Of a DNA stretch of 64,000 bases, positions 17,682 through 25,611 are shown in pieces. How positions within the stretch are numbered: the first letter of the stretch is position 1; every line of letters begins with the position of its first letter. The notes below the pieces were generated by a model. That model searched no databases, was not told where the DNA came from, and saw only the letters and a list, made by a program, of their open reading frames with translations. The position numbers and the translations under genes are program-made. Source of the stretch: Pelagibacterium nitratireducens (GTDB taxonomy: Bacteria > Pseudomonadota > Alphaproteobacteria > Rhizobiales > Devosiaceae). The stretch covers positions 2,522,501 to 2,586,500 of the forward strand of contig NZ_CP146275.1 of the NCBI RefSeq assembly GCF_037044555.1, read 5' to 3'.

Positions 17682-17778
17682 GGAAATGCGTTGGCAACGC
17701 TAGCCTAACCGATAGCATCATTTCAGCCGGTGTGAAGAGCGCAGTCCCGGGAAGCCAGTACGCTGACAAAATCATTGA

Positions 17779-17810
17779 GGGACCGCGCACCCTTGTCAGC
17801 GCGCGGTCCC
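17779..17810 (-). terminator. Terminator-like hairpin after the hydrolase/SnoaL fusion gene
   Basis: GGGACCGCGC (17779-17788) and GCGCGGTCCC (17801-17810) pair over 10 bp with a 12-nt loop, 11 bp past the stop of the fusion gene. A moderately T-rich stretch follows on the minus strand (TCAATGATTTTGTC). Confidence 0.65.
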
Positions 17811-17821
17811 GAAGAGCAATT

Positions 17822-19774
17822 CTAGTGTTCGGGCGCGTCCTCGCGCTCGGGTTTGAAGTCGCCGAGTTGGGCGAGCTTGATCTGCATGAGCAGGCTCAGT
17901 TCGTCATAGACATTCCACTCGTCGACAATCTTGCCGTTCTTGTAGTGGTAGTGGGTCATGCCCATCACCTGGACGCGCTTGCCGGTGGGATCGCCCAGTT
18001 CCTGGAGCATCCCATATCCCAGATGGTGACCCTCCATTACCCAGCGCACGGCCACCTTGGTGCCGCCCTCCTCGCAGGGGACCGAACAGATGTGCTGGGG
18101 CATGAAGGACGCGTCGGGGATCGAGCCAAGCAGGCCCAGATATTGATGCGTGACCGCGGCAACGCCGTAGAGTTCGCGCAGCATGGGGCCGTGATACTGG
18201 ACGTTGGACGCGTAAACGTCCTTGATCTTTCCGAACATGCGCTTGTTGAAGACCTCATGCATCCAGACAAGGGTTTCACGCTCGATATCGTTGCTGGCCA
18301 GTTCCAGATCGGCCTCCGCCTCGGGCGGATACTGACCAAGCAGGCGACGGTTTTCCCCAATGTCGAGAGCGACCAGTCCCTTGTCGAACTGGGCCTTGGC
18401 GAGCTTTTCGGCAAAAGCGTGCGGATCGAGCCCGAGTTGCTTGATGATGGCCATATTGTCGCCCACGAGCCATTCGCGGTAGATCTTGTTCTCGAATATG
18501 AGGCAATCGGCGATGGTGCGGGTGTTGAACACGCGGCCGGTCGGCGCACCATAATGACCATATTGCGTATGGCGTCCGGTGCCGGTCACCATGTGCGAGG
18601 TGTAGAACCCATCCACATCATTGCCCTTCCAGATGACGTGGGTGGCCATGCCGCGGCGCTCGGGAAGCGTAACGAGCCGCTGGATGGTATCGCGAACCAC
18701 CGTTTCGCGGTCATAGATGGTGCCGAGCGTGCCATAAACGACGCTGTTGTGGGTGTAGTGTGTGTAGATCAGCCCCACATCGCGCTCGTCCCAGATCTTG
18801 TGGGTGCAGCGCACGATATAGTCGACGATGTCCGTATAGATTTCGTCGAACCCGCTGAGCGACTGGCTGCGGGGACGATCGGTGGGCACAAGGTCAACGA
18901 AGTCTCGGCGTTCGACCTGCAGAACCTGTTCGGGGTTGTCCTTGCGCTGGGCTGGCGTGCCTTTGGATTTTGATGTGTCGCTCTCACTCATGGATGCTCC
19001 TTGGCCCAATTTTCCGGGGCCGGTCTTGTGGGATTGGGATGTGCCCTGAACGCGCCCAAGCCACTCGAGCATATGGGGCGCCAAAGCGGCGGGGTTTTCA
19101 AGCGGGGAAAAGTGCCCCGCTGCCGGAATGGTGACGTAGCGTGAACCAGCGATGCCATCGGCGAGATCCTGATGGGCCTCAAGAGGGCAGACGGCCTCCT
19201 CCTGGCCGGCAGCAATCAGGGTGGGCACTGAAATGGCAGCCAGCCGCTTGCGGCTATCGGCCCGGTTGATGGCGATTTCCGCTTGGGATGCGAGCACGTC
19301 CGGACCGGCACTTCTCGCCATGTCGAGAACTGTCGCTTTTAGCCCCTGATCCTCGCGATTTGCGGGAGAAACCAGTTTGTCCCAGGCATCAAGAATATAG
19401 TCGTCCATACCGTTTTCGCGCGCCTTGCCGACCGCCACGCGACGGCTGTCCGCGTTGGCCGGCAGATCGGGGCGCGGCGTGGTATCGATCAGCGCGAGCC
19501 CGACCACCCGCTCGGGTGCTTGAGCAATAATCTCCAGCGCGACGATACCGCCAAGCGAGAACCCGGCGAGCGCGAACCGTTCAGGCGCGCCGAGCAAAAT
19601 CCGGGCAGCCTGTTCAGAAGCCGATTGCGCGCCGCTCATTTCGCCATAGACGACCGGCTGATCGCCCAGCCGTTCGACCAGCGGGGCAAACAGGCGCTCG
19701 TCACAAAGCGTACCCACGAGCAGGACCAGCGGGAGGGCATCGCTATTGGCCCCGGTTTCGGCACTCGGTATCAT
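17822..19774 (-). CDS. Alpha/beta hydrolase fused to a SnoaL/NTF2-like double domain
   Basis: One uninterrupted frame of 650 aa. Residues 12-245 form an alpha/beta hydrolase (nucleophile in AGFSLGGIVA, late histidine in PAAGHFSPL). Residues about 300-640 hold two SnoaL-like alpha+beta barrel domains of the NTF2 superfamily, used as small-molecule isomerases, cyclases or dehydratases. The junction codes for MSESDTSKSK at residue 262 (ATG 18991-18989), preceded by CCAAGGAGCATCC, a full ribosome-binding site. The SnoaL part could therefore also be made alone (389 aa). I read this as either a recent gene fusion by stop loss or a dual-start gene. The 73-aa gene upstream overlaps it by ATGA. Confidence 0.82.
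   Translation of the reverse strand: MIPSAETGANSDALPLVLLVGTLCDERLFAPLVERLGDQPVVYGEMSGAQSASEQAARILLGAPERFALAGFSLGGIVALEIIAQAPERVVGLALIDTTPRPDLPANADSRRVAVGKARENGMDDYILDAWDKLVSPANREDQGLKATVLDMARSAGPDVLASQAEIAINRADSRKRLAAISVPTLIAAGQEEAVCPLEAHQDLADGIAGSRYVTIPAAGHFSPLENPAALAPHMLEWLGRVQGTSQSHKTGPGKLGQGASMSESDTSKSKGTPAQRKDNPEQVLQVERRDFVDLVPTDRPRSQSLSGFDEIYTDIVDYIVRCTHKIWDERDVGLIYTHYTHNSVVYGTLGTIYDRETVVRDTIQRLVTLPERRGMATHVIWKGNDVDGFYTSHMVTGTGRHTQYGHYGAPTGRVFNTRTIADCLIFENKIYREWLVGDNMAIIKQLGLDPHAFAEKLAKAQFDKGLVALDIGENRRLLGQYPPEAEADLELASNDIERETLVWMHEVFNKRMFGKIKDVYASNVQYHGPMLRELYGVAAVTHQYLGLLGSIPDASFMPQHICSVPCEEGGTKVAVRWVMEGHHLGYGMLQELGDPTGKRVQVMGMTHYHYKNGKIVDEWNVYDELSLLMQIKLAQLGDFKPEREDAPEH
18989..19002 (-). 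promoter_or_regulatory. Internal ribosome-binding site and start inside the fusion gene
   Basis: On the minus strand AAGGAGCATCC precedes an in-frame ATG at 18991 that opens the SnoaL part. Spacing is about 6 nt from GGAG. This looks like the original start of a separate SnoaL gene. Confidence 0.6.
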
Positions 19775-19992
19775 GCGGGCGCCTCGATGACTGCGCGACC
19801 AGGTACACCTTCCTCGAGCCCTTTAAGCGCCGCATTGGCCCGGACCAGCCACCCCTTGCCATAAGGACCCGGGATTTTGGTGATGTCGCGGTCGGACACG
19901 CCGCCGCCACAGATCGAACTCAGCGGGTCGGCGATGACGACATTCCCGATCTCAAGATCACGATCAAACATGAAAAGAACAGCGGTCTTCAT
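19771..19992 (-). CDS. Small protein of unknown function, 73 aa
   Basis: The reading (MKTAVLFMFDRDLEIGNVVI...) contains SSICGGGVSD and KIPGPYGKGWLV, which look like a folded and conserved fragment, but I do not recognise the family. It overlaps the fusion gene start by ATGA at 19771-19774 and the short frame upstream by ATGA at 19989-19992. These two 4-base overlaps support translation as part of one operon. It may be an independent small protein or the C-terminal remnant of a larger enzyme lost by deletion. Confidence 0.55.
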   Translation of the reverse strand: MKTAVLFMFDRDLEIGNVVIADPLSSICGGGVSDRDITKIPGPYGKGWLVRANAALKGLEEGVPGRAVIEAPA

Positions 19993-20120
19993 GCTGTCGC
20001 GCCCCGGATCGAGACAAAGCGGGTATCTATCATCTTCCGAATGGCCGCCATGCTACCCTCGCCACATCCTGACCGTCGCCATCGTCCGGCGATCAGAAGA
20101 TTGGTGTCAGGATAGCGCAT
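19989..20120 (-). pseudogene. 43-aa frame, possible 5' remnant of an aldehyde dehydrogenase gene
   Basis: Starting at ATG 20120, with GGAG about 7 nt upstream, the frame reads MRYPDTNLLIAGRWRR, which resembles the first residues of aldehyde dehydrogenases (L-L-I-x-G-x-W-R). The rest of such an enzyme is missing and the frame ends after KMIDTRFVSIRGATA, overlapping the next gene by ATGA. I interpret it as a truncated ALDH after an internal deletion, or as a short leader gene. The LacI-type operator at 20198 lies just upstream. Confidence 0.35.
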
Positions 20121-20197
20121 GAAAATCTCCGGCAAAGAGCCTGACGCAAGGTGATCACCACCCCCGTTTTGCTCCGTCGCAAAAAAGACTGGCAAAT

Positions 20198-20215
20198 TTT
20201 GAATACGTATGCAAG
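20198..20215. promoter_or_regulatory. LacI-type operator 1 (divergent region before hisD-like gene 1)
   Basis: TTTGAATACGTATGCAAG differs at two of 18 positions from the palindrome TTTGCATACGTATGCAAA at 26983. It lies between the minus-strand operon starting at 20120 and the plus-strand hisD-like gene at 20342, so it could control both. Confidence 0.65.
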
Positions 20216-20341
20216 AACTTTGTCAGCCCGATTTACGTGCCGGTTTCAGGCCGTTTGTCGCAGGAATTGTGTGTTCCTGCGCGCGGGCAGACATGCGCAG
20301 TTTTCCCGGGCACACCCCGGCACACAGGAGTTGGAACGACA

Positions 20342-21631
20342 ATGAGCGATGGCGCGAGCACGGCGCAAAAGGGCGTCACCTTCATCAAATCCCCCCAACG
20401 CAGCTCGGCGAGCGACAATGCCCCCGTCGAAAAGCTGGTCGGTGAAATCATTGCCCAGGTGCGCGAACGGGGCGACGCGGCGGTGCGTGAATATTCGCAG
20501 AAATTCGACAAGGCCGACGTCGAGGTCTTCGAGGTGTCCGAGGCCGAGCGTCAGGAGGCGCTCGATGCGCTGGACCCGCAAACCCGCACCGACACCGAAT
20601 TTGCCATCGCCAATGTGCGGGCGTTCGCCGAGGCGCAATTGGCAACCATCCTGCCGCTTGAAGTCGAGCCCCTGCCCGGCCTGCATCTGGGTCATCGGGT
20701 CATCCCGCTCGAACGCGTTGGGTGCTATGTGCCGGGCGGGCGCTATCCGCTGCTTTCGGCGCCGGTGATGACCATAGTGCCAGCCAAGGTCGCGGGCGTC
20801 GACGAAGTGATCGCATGCCTGCCGCCCAACGCCCATAAGGCGATGATCGCTGGCTGTCATCTATCGGGCGCAGACCGTATCTTCCGGATCGGCGGCGCCC
20901 AGGCGATTGCCGCGATGGCATATGGCACAGACAGCGTACCGGCCGTCAACAAGATCGTGGGACCGGGCAACGCGTTCGTGAATGAAGCCAAGCGGCAGGT
21001 GTTCGGGCCTGTAGGGATCGACCAGTTGGCCGGACCGTCCGAGATTTTCGTCGTGGCGGATTCGTCGGGCGATGCGGAAATGATCGCGACCGATCTGCTG
21101 GCGCAGGCCGAGCACGATGTGCGCACGCGGGTCGGGTTGATCACCACCGACCGGGCGCTGGCCGATGCCACGCTCAAGCAGGTCGAACGGCAGCTCGAGG
21201 GTCTGTCGACCGCCAATGTGGCGGGCGAGGCCTGGCGCGACTATGGAGAAATTGTCGTGTGCGAGAGCGAGGAGGCGATGATTGCCTATTCCGACTGGGT
21301 TGCGGCCGAGCATTTGCAGGTGCACACCACCGACGCTCAAGCGTTTGCCACCAGGCTGCGCAACTACGGCTCACTGTTTATCGGGGAAAACGCCTCTGTG
21401 GTCTATTCCGACAAATGCTGCGGAACCAACCACACCCTGCCCACCATGGGCGCGGGCCGCTATACAGGCGGGCTGTGGGTCGGGGCCTATGTGAAGATCG
21501 CCACCCACCAGTGGCTCGACGAGCGCGGGGTTAGGGCCGTCGCACCTCCGGCCGCGCGTCAGAGCGCTTCTGAAGGGCTGGAAGGTCACAGGCGCGCCGC
21601 GCAATTGCGGCTCGATCGCATGCAGGCCTAG
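20342..21631 (+). CDS. Histidinol-dehydrogenase family zinc enzyme, paralog 1
   Basis: A 429-aa NAD- and zinc-dependent dehydrogenase of the HisD family, which oxidises an alcohol through the aldehyde to an acid. Family ligands are visible in order: LLAQAEHDVR (Gln/His), the catalytic pair in AAEHLQVHT, the Asp in [13 protein letters not shown], and the late His in LEGHRRAAQLR. The start at 20342 follows AGGAG at an 11-nt spacing; an upstream reading to 20237 is unlikely. No other his gene is nearby, and a second paralog sits at 25612. It is therefore a catabolic relative of the HpsN type (sulfopropanediol dehydrogenase) rather than part of histidine synthesis. The stop codon touches the repeat at 21629. 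Confidence 0.88.
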   Translation: MSDGASTAQKGVTFIKSPQRSSASDNAPVEKLVGEIIAQVRERGDAAVREYSQKFDKADVEVFEVSEAERQEALDALDPQTRTDTEFAIANVRAFAEAQLATILPLEVEPLPGLHLGHRVIPLERVGCYVPGGRYPLLSAPVMTIVPAKVAGVDEVIACLPPNAHKAMIAGCHLSGADRIFRIGGAQAIAAMAYGTDSVPAVNKIVGPGNAFVNEAKRQVFGPVGIDQLAGPSEIFVVADSSGDAEMIATDLLAQAEHDVRTRVGLITTDRALADATLKQVERQLEGLSTANVAGEAWRDYGEIVVCESEEAMIAYSDWVAAEHLQVHTTDAQAFATRLRNYGSLFIGENASVVYSDKCCGTNHTLPTMGAGRYTGGLWVGAYVKIATHQWLDERGVRAVAPPAARQSASEGLEGHRRAAQLRLDRMQA

Positions 21632-21727
21632 GGCCGTCCAGTATTGACTGAATCAAATCCTCGGCTCCAAGCCCTTGTTTTGTCGCGTGTCCGAACCGCA
21701 AAACCGTTTCCACTTTTGCCACGCTCT
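21629..21727 (-). repeat. Dispersed two-hairpin repeat, copy 2
   Basis: In minus orientation it reads AGAGCGTGGCAAAAGTGG, then ACGGTTTTGCGGTTCGGACA and GAGGATTTGATTCAGTCAA. It is closest to the copy at 58198. It starts at the TAG of the hisD-like gene (21629-21631) and fills the gap towards the convergent RraA-like gene. Confidence 0.9.
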
Positions 21728-21741
21728 GATCGAAAAAGAAA

Positions 21742-21765
21742 CCAGCGCTCCGCAGGGGGCGCTGG
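21742..21765. terminator. Hairpin between convergent hisD-like and RraA-like genes
   Basis: CCAGCGC (21742-21748) and GCGCTGG (21759-21765) pair over 7 bp with a 10-nt loop. The hairpin lies just beyond the repeat in the gap between converging genes. Confidence 0.45.
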
Positions 21766-21831
21766 GTGCAGTTTGTGGTGGGAGGCTTTGTTATCGGGTC
21801 GCTGCGGTGGGCGCACCGACCGTCCTTTTGT

Positions 21832-22533
21832 TCAGTGAACGTCTTCGGCGTCGCCCCAGGCCTTCTTGAGCTTTTCAACCGTAAAGCCGGGCGCACGCGC
21901 CGCTTGGATGATCGGGCGCTCCTTGCGGATAACGAGATCGATGCAGCGAGCCATATCAGCTATGAAGCGCTCGGGAATAACCACCGCCCCGTGGCGATCG
22001 GCGTGGATGAGGTCGTCGGGGTTGACCGCCATGCCGAAGACGGTGACAGGACAATCGATCTCGGTGACATGAACGAAGGCGTGGCTGGGGCCAATGGCCC
22101 CGGCCACGACCTGGTAGCCCGCATCGAGCATGCCCAGATCGCGCAGGATGCCGTTGGTGAGAGTGCCGGCAAGGCCGAGCCCCTTGTGGATCGCCACATT
22201 GACCTCGCCCCAGAACCCGCCGATGGGCCGCGGCCAGTCGGTGTCTTCGATGACCACGACGTTAGGGCCATCGCCCGACGCGACATAGTCGTAATAGGCC
22301 ATGCGCAGCGCCTTGACCTCGTCGGCCGGCTTCTGGGCAGGTGATGAAGCGCGGATCTTTGCGGTGCGTGCAAAGCCCACGATCGGCGGCAACGCGGGAT
22401 CAGCGCAAACGGTGGGGATCTTTGTAAACCCCTCGGCGGTGCGCCCGCCCATAGCGTGCTCGAGCGCGTTGCATACGGTTGGCGTGTCAGTCTTTCGCAA
22501 GAGCTCGAGAATATCGGCGGTCAGTGCGGTCAT
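21832..22533 (-). CDS. RraA family protein (4-hydroxy-4-methyl-2-oxoglutarate aldolase-like)
   Basis: A 233-residue RraA/MenG-fold protein. The central WGEVNVAIHKGLGLAGTLTNGILRD covers the G-E-x-x-x-x-x-A-x-x-x-G-x-x-G-x-x-x-x-G pattern of the fold, followed by RD at the site where class II pyruvate aldolases hold metal and substrate. The C-terminal DLIHADRHGAVVIP corresponds to the family's D-x-D-G segment, with an Arg-His variation. Members act as aldolases or oxaloacetate decarboxylases or lack activity. It is co-directional with the bicupin gene 56 bp upstream, under operator 2. It could cleave the oxidised product of the HisD-like enzymes (inference). Confidence 0.87.
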   Translation of the reverse strand: MTALTADILELLRKTDTPTVCNALEHAMGGRTAEGFTKIPTVCADPALPPIVGFARTAKIRASSPAQKPADEVKALRMAYYDYVASGDGPNVVVIEDTDWPRPIGGFWGEVNVAIHKGLGLAGTLTNGILRDLGMLDAGYQVVAGAIGPSHAFVHVTEIDCPVTVFGMAVNPDDLIHADRHGAVVIPERFIADMARCIDLVIRKERPIIQAARAPGFTVEKLKKAWGDAEDVH

Positions 22534-22589
22534 GGTTTAGATTCCAAATTGCAGCGCCCGGCATCTGGCATGCCGGGCGCGTCTCTCCT

Positions 22590-23630
22590 CTATTCCGCGG
22601 CAACCGAACTGGACGCAAACCGGGGAGCCTGCGGATCGTCGGAGCCGCGGATAATAAAGGCGGTAAGGGGTGCCGAAGCGGTATTGCGGAAGCCGTGAGC
22701 GAGCCCGATGGGAACGCTTAGCGTATCGCCCGCGCCCATGATGATGCTGCCGCCGTCCCACGTGACTTCGAGGGTGCCTTCATGCACGAAGATCACCTCC
22801 TGCTCGGCGCGCGCGTGCATGGGCACGCTTGCCCCGGTCTCCATACGCAACTGGCGCAGCGCGAAACCATGCTCCCACCACCCCGAAATCGGTCCGGGCT
22901 CGAAGCCGTCGCCTGTCGATTTTTCACCGATAACACCGGCCTCGGCGACACCGTCATGGGCGAGAGGTGAATTGGCGTTGGCCACCATCTTTGCCGCCGC
23001 CGCATAACACTGGGCCATTTTTTCAGCGGGTGGGGTCTTGAGCTTTTCCATGACCTCGGCGGAAGGGGGTTGTTCGAGTTCGGCGCCTTCGGGCACCGTT
23101 TCCCCCAGCGTCGTATCGACCAGCTTGCCGCCCTTTAAGAGCTTGAGTCCATAGTCTTCTGCCATCTGGAACACCGAGGGCGCCCAGACCACCTTGCCGG
23201 GATCGTCCCGGCCCAGCACAACAAAGAGAAACCCGGTGCCTTCGTCGCGCTTTTCGAACCCGCGAAACATGTGGGTGGGGACAGAGGCGACGTCGCCCGG
23301 CTCGACATCGAGATAGCCTTCGTCCTTGTTGGCACCAAACAGCAGGCGCCACTTGCCGGTATGCACGACGAACACCTCGGCCGTGAGATGGCTGTGCTGG
23401 GAGTTGATGCATCCGCCGGGCTGGCGCGCCGCCCCGACATTGAAGCCGTGCGGCTCGGGCAGATGCACGACCTGGGCGGGATTTTCCGAAACGCCCGGCC
23501 CGATGATGGTGAAGTTCTCCTTCCGATCCGAACCCGGGGTGCGGGCATCGATAAAGGCGTTGCGCAGTCCTTTGAGATCGGCATAGCGAATGAGCCGCTC
23601 TTCCATCGCTTTTTGAGTCCACGCGGTCAT
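22590..23630 (-). CDS. Two-domain cupin protein
   Basis: A 346-aa bicupin. The first barrel has the metal motif region HSHLTAEVFVVHTGKWRLLF at about residues 77-96; the second has PMHARAEQEVIFVHEGTLEV near residues 265-284. Bicupins of this layout are dioxygenases, isomerases or ligand-binding proteins such as gentisate dioxygenase relatives, and the function here is open. The start at 23630 (MTAWTQKAMEERL) has GGAG 7-8 nt upstream. The longer frame to 23681 runs through the LacI operator at 23675 and is rejected. It leads the bicupin-RraA operon. Confidence 0.85.
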   Translation of the reverse strand: MTAWTQKAMEERLIRYADLKGLRNAFIDARTPGSDRKENFTIIGPGVSENPAQVVHLPEPHGFNVGAARQPGGCINSQHSHLTAEVFVVHTGKWRLLFGANKDEGYLDVEPGDVASVPTHMFRGFEKRDEGTGFLFVVLGRDDPGKVVWAPSVFQMAEDYGLKLLKGGKLVDTTLGETVPEGAELEQPPSAEVMEKLKTPPAEKMAQCYAAAAKMVANANSPLAHDGVAEAGVIGEKSTGDGFEPGPISGWWEHGFALRQLRMETGASVPMHARAEQEVIFVHEGTLEVTWDGGSIIMGAGDTLSVPIGLAHGFRNTASAPLTAFIIRGSDDPQAPRFASSSVAAE

Positions 23631-23674
23631 GGTGCTCTCCTTGGCTTGATGTTGGGAGCCGGATTGTCCGCACG

Positions 23675-23692
23675 CATGCATTCGTATGCACA
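23675..23692. promoter_or_regulatory. LacI-type operator 2 (before bicupin operon)
   Basis: CATGCATTCGTATGCACA keeps the TGCATwCGTATGCA core and lies 45 bp upstream of the bicupin start. The outer two positions on each side diverge, so it may be a weaker site. Confidence 0.65.
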
Positions 23693-23718
23693 GACCCTCA
23701 AAAAAAGGGTTGCGTGTG

Positions 23719-23763
23719 CTGACAGGTCCGGGCTGCCACGGACAAGAGAACCGTGGCTGTCAG
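23719..23763 (-). terminator. Terminator-like double stem after the LacI gene
   Basis: Inner arms GCCACGG (23735-23741) and CCGTGGC (23751-23757) are nested in CTGACAG (23719-23725) and CTGTCAG (23757-23763). The structure follows the LacI regulator stop by about 22 bp on the minus strand, and a run of T residues occurs beyond it at 23698-23706. Confidence 0.55.
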
Positions 23764-23784
23764 TATGGGCGTTGGCCGGGGCGA

Positions 23785-24858
23785 TCATTGCGCCTCCGGA
23801 CGGTAAAGGTTCTGGCCATCGACGGTGACAATGCCGTTTCGGGGCCGTATTGCCGACGTGCGTACGATCAGTTCGCCCGGCAACAATTCGTGCTCGGAGA
23901 TCATCTCTCCACTGGCGATCTGGGTCATGAGGATGCGTACCGCCGCTTCCACCATGCCCTCGATCGGCTGGGTCACTGTGGTAATGCCGTAGGCGGGCCA
24001 GCGCGCAGGGCCGACATCGTCATACCCCACGACCGAAAGGTCGTCAGGAATGGTCAGCCCGAACTCGTAGCGTGCCACATCCATCACCGCGACGGCCATG
24101 TGGTCGTTGGCAACAAAGACAGCCTCGGGCCGGTTTTCCAGAGCGAACAATTGGCGCGCGGCAGTTTCGGCGTCGGCGCGAGAGTAATTGCCCGTGCGAA
24201 CGATGATGTCGGTAAAGCCATGGGCGGCCAGACCTTCACGAAAGCCCTCGAAACGGTCGCGGTTGGTCGATGAATTTTCCAGCCCCGAGATATAGCCGAA
24301 GGTCTTGTGCCCGCCCGCGACGAGGAAATCGGCCAGCTTTCTGGCCCCTTCCCGGTTCTGGGTGGTCACCGAAGAGACGGCGTCGCGTTCGGTGGTCCGG
24401 TTGAAAAGGACGACGGGAATGCCCGCTGCCGCGCATTCCTCGGACAATTCCGAGGACAGCGAGGTGGATGCTAAAATGATACCGTCGACGCGATATTGCA
24501 TCAACTGATCGAAGACCGGATCGGAATCGCGGTCCTTGAAGCCGGTAAACAACAGCAGGTGATAATTTTCCGCCGCCAGTCTGCGCCCCAGTTCCTCGAG
24601 CACGTCGGGATAGAACAGGTTTTCGAGATAGGCCATCACCACTGCGATGATGCGCGAGCGAGAGGTGATGAGCGAGCGGGCGATGGCATTGGGTCGGTAG
24701 CCCAGGGCTTTCGCCGCTTCGAGCACCTTGGCGCGGGTTTTCGGGGCAATGGACGCGCCAGGGGTAAAGCTGCGCGAAACAGCGGACTGGGACACACCGG
24801 CGAGGCGTGCCACCTGCGATGAGGTCACCGGTCCCTTCTTGCCTACTCCGCCGTCCAT
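23785..24858 (-). CDS. LacI family transcriptional regulator
   Basis: A 357-residue regulator with the LacI helix-turn-helix at residues 10-60 (VTSSQVARLAGVSQSAVSRS, then hinge residues up to YRPNAIARSL) and a periplasmic-binding-protein-like effector domain. LacI proteins bind short palindromes with a central CG; five matches to TTTGCATwCGTATGCAAA surround this gene, making it the likely cognate regulator. It overlaps the SDR stop by 16 bases and so is the third gene of the hisD2-SDR-lacI operon. That operon is itself preceded by operator 3, implying autoregulation. The effector is probably a sugar-like or polyol ligand imported by the ABC system. Confidence 0.92.
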   Translation of the reverse strand: MDGGVGKKGPVTSSQVARLAGVSQSAVSRSFTPGASIAPKTRAKVLEAAKALGYRPNAIARSLITSRSRIIAVVMAYLENLFYPDVLEELGRRLAAENYHLLLFTGFKDRDSDPVFDQLMQYRVDGIILASTSLSSELSEECAAAGIPVVLFNRTTERDAVSSVTTQNREGARKLADFLVAGGHKTFGYISGLENSSTNRDRFEGFREGLAAHGFTDIIVRTGNYSRADAETAARQLFALENRPEAVFVANDHMAVAVMDVARYEFGLTIPDDLSVVGYDDVGPARWPAYGITTVTQPIEGMVEAAVRILMTQIASGEMISEHELLPGELIVRTSAIRPRNGIVTVDGQNLYRPEAQ

Positions 24859-25607
24859 CCGCCATCCACCATCAGGGCCGTGCCCGTAACCATCGCCGAG
24901 GCGTCGGATGCCAGAAACAGCACCGGCCCCATCATATCCTCGACCTTGCCCAGCCGTCCGAGCTTGATCTTTGAAAGCACCCAGGACCGGAAGTCGGGGT
25001 CCGAGAGGGCCGCGCTGGTCAACTCCGTTTCGACAAAGGTCGGGCAGACAGTGTTGATCCGAATATTGTGCGGGCCAAGCTCGATGGCCATGGCCTTGGT
25101 CATGCCTTCAACAGCAAATTTGGTTGCGCAGTAAACCGTGCGCCCCGGCCCGCCCACATGGCCCATCTGCGACGAGAGCGTGATAATCGATCCCGGCATC
25201 CCTTCAGACACGAGGCGCTGTGAAACCGCCTTGGCCAGAAACAGGGCTGCGCCGACATTGACATCGATCACTGCGCGATAGTCGACTGGGGTGATTTCGG
25301 CAACTGGCGCATGACGCCCCGTTCCAGCGCTATTGACCAGGATATCGAACGGCTCCGTGCGGGCGACGAACGCCTCGACGGCATTGAAGTCTGTGACATC
25401 GAGCGCTTCGCCCGTGGCATCGAACCCCGCTTCGCGCAGGGCGAGGACGGCCTTTTCCACCAACGGGCCCGTACGGGCTGCAATGGTGACGGCTGCTCCC
25501 GCTTCGGCCAGCGCGACGGCACAGGCCAACCCGATTCCGCGCGTACCGCCGGCGATCAGTGCGCGCTTGCCATCGAGCCGAAAACTGGGCGTGCGGGGGA
25601 GATCCAT
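24843..25607 (-). CDS. Short-chain dehydrogenase/reductase (SDR)
   Basis: A 254-aa classical SDR. The Rossmann motif is GGTRGIGLA (residues 19-27), the NAG-type motif is NSAGTGRHA, and the catalytic Ser-Tyr-Lys is seen as SSQMGH then VYCATKFA. The start at 25607 follows the hisD-like paralog 2 stop by 4 bases; the longer frame to 25784 lies inside that gene. It probably oxidises a secondary alcohol to a ketone in the same pathway, comparable to SDR partners of HisD-like enzymes in dihydroxypropanesulfonate use. That comparison is by analogy only. Confidence 0.9.
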   Translation of the reverse strand: MDLPRTPSFRLDGKRALIAGGTRGIGLACAVALAEAGAAVTIAARTGPLVEKAVLALREAGFDATGEALDVTDFNAVEAFVARTEPFDILVNSAGTGRHAPVAEITPVDYRAVIDVNVGAALFLAKAVSQRLVSEGMPGSIITLSSQMGHVGGPGRTVYCATKFAVEGMTKAMAIELGPHNIRINTVCPTFVETELTSAALSDPDFRSWVLSKIKLGRLGKVEDMMGPVLFLASDASAMVTGTALMVDGGWTAE

Positions 25608-25611
25608 TCTC

